Origin: Agrypnia vestita | Taxonomy: Eukaryota > Arthropoda > Insecta > Trichoptera > Phryganeidae | Length of the DNA: 64,000 nt | Assembly: GCA_016648135.1 (NCBI GenBank) | Contig: JADDOH010023713.1 | Coordinates: forward strand, 1-64,000 | Direction: 5' to 3' | Part shown: positions 57,205 through 64,000 of the stretch, in pieces | How the letters are laid out: the number at the start of each line of letters is the position of its first letter | How positions within the stretch are numbered: the first letter of the stretch is position 1 | The notes under the pieces: generated by a model | Databases searched by the model: none | Told to the model about the DNA's origin: nothing | The model's input: the letters and a program-made list of their open reading frames with translations, nothing else | Translations under genes and position numbers: made by a program

Positions 57205-57373
57205 CAGCGCGCTGGTCGGCCCTCCTGGAGTACTCCGAGCACTCCTGCTTGAAGTCTGGATGCGATATGTCCACATCAGTGTAGAGCTCTTCATCGCCGC
57301 TCCCGGCTGCAGACCCTGGCTCGGGCTTCACGGCAGGAACATCTTGGTCAGCGCGGTCCATGATTGTGACACG
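57205..57373 (-). CDS. N-terminal acidic/SUMO-motif exon (gene 3)
   Basis: On the minus strand: ATG at 57361, donor GCTG|GTGAGT at 57205/57204, 157 coding bases, phase 1. It encodes MDRADQDVPAVKPEPGS, GDEELYTDVDISHPDFKQEC and RADQRAG. The acceptor is probably GCCTGGAG before 57373 (weaker than in the other copies). Its own frame is intact, but the only finger exon downstream on the strand (52815) is broken, so the gene as a whole may be dead or may make only a short N-terminal product. Confidence 0.8.
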
Positions 57374-57746
57374 CTCCAGGCAGCACAAGGCGTGACAGGC
57401 GAGTAGAGAATGTCAAATGGAAGCCAACTATAGACACGAGCGGGGCATAGACTAAGAAATTTATTAATTGATGGATAGGTAGGACTTTTAAAAATGTTAC
57501 TTTTGAACCCGCATCTTTCTTCTCCAGACACATTTCACACAAATTGTATAGAAAATTGCCAAGGGAGGCGGAAATTAAAAAAAAAAACAGAAATTAAAAT
57601 ACACATAAAATGCTAACGCGGACGGCTAAATCCAAGATAATGGTCCCATTGCATATACAACGAAAATGATTATTTCACTATATTATTGAATGTGCTAATA
57701 ACAAAATGAAAGATAATTTACGTTTAAAAAGTAAGTATTAAATTGA
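57374..57746. other. Spacer upstream of the R1 LINE, no gene seen
   Basis: AT-rich sequence holding any promoter and 5' UTR exon of gene 3 upstream of 57373. No element ends recognised. Confidence 0.35.
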
Positions 57747-58590
57747 TTGGTTTCTGTTGTCAGGGCGGCTGACCGATCTCTTGGTCGCACCAGACTAGGT
57801 AAACCAACCAAGGCCCCTTGGTGGACAGGTGAATTATACAGATTACGGGCCGTTTATCGTCGTGCATACCGTCGACGCGGTGCGGTGAGACGTGGTGATA
57901 TAGATACTGTTGGGAAGAGAGCCTTGTCTGAGGCTCTGAGAATAGCACGCTCCGAATATTCTGCTGCTATAAGAACGGCAAAAAGAGAATCCTGGACAAG
58001 GTGGGTCACGGATATGGGAAACGCCGATCCTTGGAAGATTACAGAGCTCATTGGCGGTGCCGGTAAGGGGTCGGCTCGGGTACTCTCCGGGATACTCCTT
58101 GGAGAGTCAACCACGACTGGCCTCGCAGACACCGTTAGAGGGCTTCTGGACAAACTGGTTCCGCGGCATGACGCTGGGCGGGATACCGACCGTCATAGAC
58201 AAGTCCGATTGATAGCTGGAGTCCCATCCATTCTCATGCTGAATGACAGCAGTGATCCGCCCTTGGTGACGGTGGCTGAGATTGACAGCGTTATAAAGAA
58301 CCTTTGTGCGACGAAGGCTCCGGGCATGGACAGGATCACCAGTGTGATTATCAAACAAGTGTGGAAGATTGCCAAACCAGAGGTGGTATGCATGTTTAAT
58401 GCGTGCATAGGTGCGAGAACGTTCCCAGCATCTTGGAAGGATGGCCTGCTGTGTGTCATCCCAAAAAACAACGGTAAACTGCGGTCAGACCCAGGAGCGT
58501 ATCGGCCTATCACGCTCCTTCCCGGTATCGGGAAGGTGTACGAGACTCTGATACGCAACAGGCTTGAGATAACACTCTCGCCGCCTGCGA
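57747..58590 (+). CDS. R1-type ORF2, N-terminal part (pre-RT and RT fingers)
   Basis: An open frame with GKPTKAPWWTGELYRLRAVY (R1-family post-endonuclease motif), RIARSEYSAAIRTAKRESW, then TVAEIDSVIKNLCATKAPGM, PASWKDGLLCVIPKNN and AYRPITLLPGIGKVYETLIR, RT motifs 0-2. At about 58575-58590 the reading shifts: QFGFVRGMSTEHAI continues in the frame used from 58616 on. The open frame as such runs to 58736, but its last ~45 codons are out of frame. Confidence 0.9.
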
Positions 58591-59650
58591 CCGGCAGTTT
58601 GGCTTTGTTAGAGGTATGTCCACGGAGCACGCCATTTTATATACACAGGACTGGGTTGGCAATGTGTCCACGAAGTACGCTACGGGTGTTTTCCTGGACA
58701 TATGCGGAGCGTTTGACAATGCATGGTGGGATATGATCCTGACCAAGCTGAAGGTGAGGCTGTGCCCTAGGTATCTCTTCGAAATCTTGAAGAGCTACCT
58801 AAGTGGCAGACACGCTACCTTGAGCTATGGCGGGACAAGGGTCACCAGAGACACGGATATCGGCTGCCCACAGGGCTCTGTGCTCGGCCCAACTCTGTGG
58901 AAGATTTTCTTTGACGATCTTCTTCTCCTGCCTTTGCCATGTGGTTGCACACTAATCGCGTACGCGGATGACGCTCTGCTACTGGTGTCTGGTGAAAGTC
59001 GGCGCGAATTAGAGCGTAGGGCGAACAAGGTACTTGGAATGATCAGCGACTGGTGCATAAAAAACAAGCTGACTCTCGCGCCTCAAAAGACTGTCGCCAT
59101 GATGTTACGGGGTCGCTTCGAGAGGGACCCGATAATAGAGTTGAACGGACAAAAAGTTAAATTCGAGAATATAGTTAAGTACTTGGGTGTCTGGATGGAC
59201 ACGTCGGGCTCCTTCCTGGCGCACGTCAAGGCGGTGTCTGAAAGAGCCTCAAACTTTTTCTTATTAGTCAAACGTGTCAGTGTTGCGGACTGGGGACTGA
59301 GGTCTCCGGCGGTGCGCCGGATATATCAGGCGGTGTACGTGAGTCAAATAACGTACGCGGCCAGTGTCTGGGCGCACCGTCTGGACACTCTGGTCATATC
59401 GTCGGCCCTGAATCGAGGACAGCGAATTCCTCTACTTGCCCTGACTGGGGCATATCGGACAACATCGAGTGCAGCGTTGCCTGTGTTGGCCGGCGTGCTG
59501 CCGGCTGACTTGCAGGTAATAGAGGCCAAGGTTCGGGGCTCTCTGAGGCAAGGGCTGGATATTGAACTATATGGTGAGATATTCAGCCCTTCGGATACTA
59601 GATACCGGGAACTGTGCGAGAGGGTTAGAACGGTTATGTTGCGAAAGTGA
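58591..59650 (+). CDS. R1-type ORF2, RT palm and thumb
   Basis: Contains motif A GVFLDICGAFDNAWWDMIL, motif B GCPQGSVLGPTLWKIFFDDL, motif C IAYADDALLLVSG with the catalytic Asp pair, and the thumb region VKYLGVWMDTSGSFLAHV. It ends at a TGA (59648), probably from a CGA arginine codon, after which the same frame continues. The RT synthesises cDNA from the element's RNA at a nicked target. Here the frameshift before it and this stop inactivate it. Confidence 0.92.
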
Positions 59651-60065
59651 CAAGAGAGATGGGACGCGGCCACCCAGAGGAGATGGACTTACTCCTTTCT
59701 CCCTAGAGTGACCGCATGCGACATGGGCAAGGAGGGTCCTCCGGAGCTTGACCACTATGCTATGCAGCTCATTGCGGGCCATGGTGAGTTTAGGATCAAA
59801 TTGTTTGATCTTGGACTCGCTGAGGACCCGTGGTGTGCTTGCGGGCGTGTGAGACAGACTCCGGGGCACATTCTTTGGGAGTGCTCGATGCTGAATGACG
59901 CGAGAGAGGAGATGCTAAGCGAGTTGGAAGGAGTGGGGCATCGTTCACTTAGGAACGATAACCTCATTAAAAAAGGTAATAATCTCAGACTCTTTCGAGC
60001 CTATGCCCGGACGTGGATGTCGCGCTGGGATCTGCTTCGTGGATCCTGCGGGCGTCAAGAACTGA
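59651..60065 (+). pseudogene. R1-type ORF2, C-terminal zinc-knuckle domain
   Basis: It continues the ORF2 reading past the stop: RWDAATQRRWTYSFLPRV, GHGEFRIKLFDLGLAEDPWC, and CACGRVRQTPGHILWEC (59835-59885), the C-x-C-x7-H-x4-C motif found at the end of R1 ORF2. The last part, RLFRAYARTWMSRW, reaches about 60030. Confidence 0.88.
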
Positions 60066-60788
60066 ACTCCTATCCTTTGGTATGCGTCCCTCCCTGTTGG
60101 GAGTGTCGTTTAATCCAAAAAACCCACATATCCACTGTCCCTTCCACCAGATCTTTCTCTCCAACTTCTTGTGTGACGGCTCCACTGTCGTATACTTTGT
60201 GTATCACTACTCTGCTTCTTTTCTAACCAGTTTTTATACTTTACTTTTCTTTTCTTGGATAATTTATGAAACTATTTTGTTGCTATTTTTGCTTATGAAT
60301 TTAACCCTTTACTTCCTCGCTTATACTGTTTTATGTTACTATTTTGCTTTCTTCTTTTTATTACAATTTTGTATTTAACCTGATTTTATTTCTATTTTCT
60401 TTGCTTTTGTTTTTCTACTTCTGATTTTTATGCCGCTGCACAAATCTATTTCTTTTATATGCTTTTCATTTTCTTGTATTTGATTTAATAAAGAGAGTTC
60501 TTGGTGGAGGGGACAACGAATGGGTTTTTGCAGCCAGAACCTTGCGGCGTTCGCCCTTTACACGGGCGCCGCACGGGGATGGCTTTAAATAAGAAAAATG
60601 TCAACCTGGCGACGTAAGAGTAGGGCCTATATGGGAGCCGTCAGCTCATAGAACGGCCCTGGGAAAGTGGTGGGTCCCCATTCGTTGATGCTTTTTTGCT
60701 TCTTGTACCTAATTATGATATTATACCTCATTATAATTTTAGCTATCTGGCCATTAGTGACGGACATTGTTAAAAAGAGGATCATTCT

Positions 60789-60909
60789 TGTCAAGATGTA
60801 AATATCAAAATTATTTAATTCGTTATAACTACCTACTAGTGAATGTATGTGTAACACCTTTAAATGAAATAAAAGTTAGTCTGTTGCGAACTACCCACGT
60901 GTTTCAACA
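60789..60909 (+). repeat. Copia 5' LTR (121 bp), copy 2
   Basis: TGTCAAGATG ... GTTTCAACA, 121 bp, differing from the copy-1 LTRs at a handful of positions. The canonical CA end is intact. Confidence 0.96.
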
Positions 60910-60921
60910 GGTTATGGGCCC
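60910..60921 (+). promoter_or_regulatory. Copia primer-binding site, copy 2
   Basis: GGTTATGGGCCC directly after the LTR, complementary to the initiator-Met tRNA anticodon arm (GGGCCCATAACC). It indicates priming by an internally cleaved tRNA half, as known for Drosophila copia. Confidence 0.9.
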
Positions 60922-60964
60922 TTTCGTTCGATTTATCAGTTTTTTTTAGTGTAAAAAAGATAAA

Positions 60965-62677
60965 TTGTGTGCGTGGTTTCGCGGAAACATGATGACAAAT
61001 TACATTGCAAGTGTGCCAAAGCTAAAAGGCAGGGAGAACTATGATGAGTGGTGTTTTGCAGCTGAAAATTTATTGGTGCTGGAGGGTATGGATAAATACA
61101 TCAGACCAACGGCAGATTTCGATTTAAAACCAATAGATGATGCAAAAACTAAGGCAAAATTAATACTTATGATCGATCCAGTTTTGTACGTTCATATTAA
61201 GAACACGAAGAGTTCGGCAGAATTATGGAATAAATTAAAAACCATGTTTGATGACTCTGGTTTCTCAAGAAAAATTACCTTGCTTCGACATTTGATATCC
61301 ATAAGGCTAGAAAATTGTGACTCAATGGCTAATTATGTCACACAAATGATTGAAACAGCTCAACGGTTAAACGGCACGGGATTTACAATAACAGATGAAT
61401 GGGTGGGATCATTATTATTAGCAGGTTTGTCCGATCGCTATTCTCCAATGATAATGGCAATAGAACACTCGGGAATTTCAATAACTGCCGATGTCATTAA
61501 GTCGAAATTACTTGACATGGAGGTAACCAGTGATTTTGAAAGTAGTAGTGGCATAGCATTTGCAGCGAAAAATAAATATTCCTCTAGTAAACGTAAACCA
61601 AAGAGATATAGTGGCGGTCCGTCAACGTCAAACAAAATGACAGTGACAGCTAATTTACCGACGAAAACAATTACATGCTACAGGTGTAAGGAGCATGGAC
61701 ATTATCGAAATCAGTGCCCAATGTTAAAGGAAAATACAAATAAATGTGTTTTTAATGTTGTTTTCCTGAATGGAAAGTATAACAAGAATGAATGGTACGT
61801 GGACTCTGGTGCAAGTGCGCATATGACGGCAAATAAAGCTTGGGTAAAGAACATGAATACAACATCGTGTTTACCAGAAATTATTGTCGCCCATGAATCA
61901 AAAGTGCCAGTTATTTGTTCCGGAGATGTAGACATTGTATCGGAATTAATTTATCAAATAACAGTTAAAAATGTGCTATGTGTGCCTAGTTTGACAACTA
62001 ACCTATTATCCGTAAGTGAACTTATCAAAAATGGAAATAACGTCATATTTGAAGAGAATCAGTGTTATATTAGAAACAAGAACAATGATTTGGTTGCAAT
62101 TGCGGTTTTGACAGATGGTGTATATAAATTGAGATTACAATCACAAAGTTGTTCGTTGACTACTGTCAGTGGAAAGTTATGGCACAGAAGACTAGCACAC
62201 ATTAACAGTCAAGATATGCAGAGAATGAGAAACGGTATTGTAGATGGTTTATCTTACGATACCTTTTTTGACATAACAAAGTCCCAATGTATCACTTGCT
62301 GTGAGGGAAAACAAATGAGATTGCCTTTTTCTCATGTGGGTGAGCGAAGTACAGAAACGCTACACAGAATTCACAGTGACATTTGTGGCCCGATGGAAAC
62401 AAGTTCATTGAATGGTGCTCGATATTTCCTGCTATTTATAGATGATTATAGTCGAATGACATTCATATATTTTCTGAAGCAGGAGAGTGAAGCTTTCAAC
62501 AGATTTAAAGAGTTCAAATCAGTAGTTGAAAATCAACTTAGTAAGAAAATTAAGATATTGAGAACAGATAATGGTCTTGAATTTTGCAATAAGGATTTTA
62601 AGAGTTACCTGAAAGACGCTGGTATAATACATCAAAAATCAAATTATTATACGCCAGAGCAAAATGGACTTTGTTAA
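60965..62677 (+). CDS. Copia gag-pol, copy 2 (gag, protease, most of integrase)
   Basis: 570 codons: gag with the CYRCKEHGHYRNQC knuckle (about 61675-61720), protease WYVDSGASAHMT (about 61790), the integrase zinc domain WHRRLAHIN...CITCCEGK and the core residues in HSDICGPM and RTDNGLEF. It stops at TPEQNGLC because a GAA codon has become TAA, just after the third catalytic residue. The start and layout match copy 1. Confidence 0.96.
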   Translation: MCAWFRGNMMTNYIASVPKLKGRENYDEWCFAAENLLVLEGMDKYIRPTADFDLKPIDDAKTKAKLILMIDPVLYVHIKNTKSSAELWNKLKTMFDDSGFSRKITLLRHLISIRLENCDSMANYVTQMIETAQRLNGTGFTITDEWVGSLLLAGLSDRYSPMIMAIEHSGISITADVIKSKLLDMEVTSDFESSSGIAFAAKNKYSSSKRKPKRYSGGPSTSNKMTVTANLPTKTITCYRCKEHGHYRNQCPMLKENTNKCVFNVVFLNGKYNKNEWYVDSGASAHMTANKAWVKNMNTTSCLPEIIVAHESKVPVICSGDVDIVSELIYQITVKNVLCVPSLTTNLLSVSELIKNGNNVIFEENQCYIRNKNNDLVAIAVLTDGVYKLRLQSQSCSLTTVSGKLWHRRLAHINSQDMQRMRNGIVDGLSYDTFFDITKSQCITCCEGKQMRLPFSHVGERSTETLHRIHSDICGPMETSSLNGARYFLLFIDDYSRMTFIYFLKQESEAFNRFKEFKSVVENQLSKKIKILRTDNGLEFCNKDFKSYLKDAGIIHQKSNYYTPEQNGLC

Positions 62678-64000
62678 AGAGCTAACCGTACAGTGGTTGA
62701 GAAAGCTAAATGCCTATTATATGATGCAAAGTTAGAAAAAAATTTTGGGCAGAAGCAGCTAACACAGCTGTATATTTAAAAAATAGATCTATTGCATCAG
62801 GATTGGATAAAACTCCATATGAATTGTGGTATGGATCGAAACCAAACTTGAGTCACCTACGTTTGTTTGGCAGCAAAGTCATGGTGCATGTTCCTAAACA
62901 AAAGCGCTTAAAATGGGACAAGAAAGCCACACAACACATTTTGGTTGGATATGGTGAGGATGTGAAAGGTTATCGTTTGTATAATACTACCAAGAACTCA
63001 ATTATTATGAGCAGAGATGTCATAGTGATGGAAGATGAGTCAGATGTTAAGGAAACCGAAGATTCCGCCATCTGGATTTCTAATGAAGAGACAACAGCAG
63101 ACAGTCTGGTAGAAGAAAGTAGTAGTTCAGTGGGGAAATTGTTTGAGAACATTCCAGAAACTGAGGATTCTTTTGACTGCTCTTCAAATTCTTCAATATA
63201 TGTTGATGGCAATCAAACATTAATTGAACATCCACAAGATGCCTCAGAATATGTAGTCCAGTCAACAACCACACCCGAACAAGTGACAGATGTATGCAAC
63301 AAGCGTCAGAGAAAGAAACCTGAGAGGTATGGTTTTAGTAACATGTGCATTTCCAGTACTGTTCCAGCATCAGAAGAGATTTTATTCTCAGAGGCTCTTG
63401 AGGGGCCAGAGAGGGACCAGTGGAAGCAGGCCATGGCTGAGGAGCTGCAGTCATTTGAGGAGAGTGAGGCGTGGGAGCTTGTTGATAATCCAGGTGATGT
63501 GACAATAGTGAAGTGCAGGTGGGTGCTTAATAAAAAATTTGATATTGATAATAAAGTGCGGTTTCGAGCTCGGCTTGTGGCAAAAGGTTTCTCGCAGAAA
63601 CCCGGTATTGACTATACAGATACTTTTTCACCAGTAGTGCGACATTCTACCCTAAGATTATTGTTTGCCCTTTCTGTAAAAATAAGAATGAGTATTACTC
63701 ATCTAGATGTAAGTACTGCTTTTCTGAATGGATATCTAAAAGAAAAGATATATATGTCATTACCTGAAGGTTTTGTAAACAAAAGTGGGGGAAAGGTGTT
63801 AAAATTAAAAAAGGCCATTTATGGGTTAAAGCAATCTTCCCTAGCATGGTATGAAAGAGTAAAGGAGGTTTTAAGTAAATTAGATTTTAAAAATAGTCAA
63901 TATGAACCATGTTTGTTTACAAAAATTAAGGGTGAAACTAAAATAATAGTAGCATTATATGTCGATGATTTTCTAATATTTTCAAACAGTGAGACTGAAA
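62678..64000 (+). pseudogene. Copia pol continuation, copy 2 (integrase end, RT)
   Basis: It is readable after the nonsense codon with one frameshift (seven A's near 62741 where copy 1 has eight). It passes through PYELWYGSKPNLSHLRLFGS, the acidic linker, WELVDNPGDVTIVKCRWV, LDVSTAFLNG, then AIYGLKQSSLAWYERV and the catalytic YVDDFLI at about 63958-63978. It lacks the nonsense change that ends copy 1 at 12464. It leaves the window inside the reverse transcriptase. Confidence 0.93.

Larger units (their letters stand above)
57747..60530 (+). mobile_element. R1-clade non-LTR retrotransposon, 5'-truncated
   Basis: It begins abruptly in ORF2 between the endonuclease and the reverse transcriptase, and contains the full RT, the C-terminal domain with a CCHC-type motif, and an AT-rich 3' region with AATAAA near 60488. 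ORF1 and the endonuclease are missing, as expected of 5' truncation during target-primed reverse transcription. The exact 3' end is not fixed: a GC-rich stretch at 60530-60680 may still belong to it. It is GC-richer than its surroundings. Confidence 0.88.
60789..64000 (+). mobile_element. Ty1/copia retrotransposon (copy 2), 5' part, cut by window end
   Basis: The 5' LTR at 60789-60909 and primer site at 60910 are followed by gag-pol. The family is the same as 11211-15467, with about ten amino-acid differences in the first 570 residues plus a 5-residue indel (KLRLQSQSCSL here, KLSCLL in copy 1). This copy carries different disabling changes, an early nonsense codon at 62675 and a one-base deletion near 62741. 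The 3' LTR lies beyond the window. Confidence 0.97.

Noticed and set aside
57760..59869. Minus-strand ORFs opposite the R1 LINE
   Set aside because: Shadow frames of the GC-richer ORF2 on the plus strand, with no motifs of their own.

Overview
The window looks like nuclear DNA from an insect, most likely a moth or butterfly (Lepidoptera). It is AT-rich, gene-poor and packed with nested transposable elements. The insect call rests on the mixture seen: Ty1/copia elements primed by the anticodon-arm half of initiator-Met tRNA, an R1-clade LINE, CR1/Jockey-like LINEs, piggyBac (TTAA) and hAT (8-bp duplication) elements, CTAG-ending Helitron-like elements with internal minisatellites, degenerate TTAGG tracts and a large C2H2 zinc-finger family. 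No species can be named from the sequence alone.

Layout. 0-2.6 kb: a (TAA)n tract and a roughly 60-70 bp satellite with embedded ATC runs. 5.1-6.0 kb: a scrambled HSP70 pseudogene on the minus strand. 8-21 kb: a thick block of diverged repeats (inverted and direct repeats, GC-rich minisatellites, Helitron-like ends, a ~190 bp satellite, TTAGG-like DNA) interrupted by a complete, recently inserted Copia element (11211-15467, minus). 21.9-24.1 kb: a GC-rich element remnant split by a 1.6 kb non-autonomous hAT with a perfect 8-bp target duplication. 24.9-57.4 kb: a zinc-finger gene cluster described below, whose introns and spacers hold LINE, Helitron, Copia, piggyBac and MITE-like insertions. 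57.7-60.5 kb: a 5'-truncated, broken R1-clade LINE. 60.8-64.0 kb: the 5' part of a second copy of the same Copia family, running off the end of the window.

The genes that look host-derived are modular C2H2 zinc-finger genes. Four N-terminal exons (24.9 kb +; 45.5, 46.0 and 57.2 kb -) each have exactly 157 coding bases, end in a phase-1 splice donor, and encode an acidic module with two SUMO-consensus-like motifs (VKxEPG or FKxEPG, and I/F-K-Q-E). Three finger-array exons (29.6 kb +; 40.6 and 52.8 kb -) each start at a phase-1 acceptor. Joined, they give a 356-aa protein with 9 fingers (24.9 to 30.6 kb, plus strand), a 468-aa protein with 12 intact fingers (45.6 to 39.4 kb, minus strand) and a broken paralogue (57.4 to 51.6 kb, minus strand). 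The introns are 4.4-4.8 kb. Finger backbones are near-identical while the DNA-contact positions differ, the pattern of a fast-evolving DNA-binding repertoire comparable in design to KRAB or ZAD zinc-finger families but with a different N-terminal module. This family is the most interesting system in the window. Everything about its function is inference.
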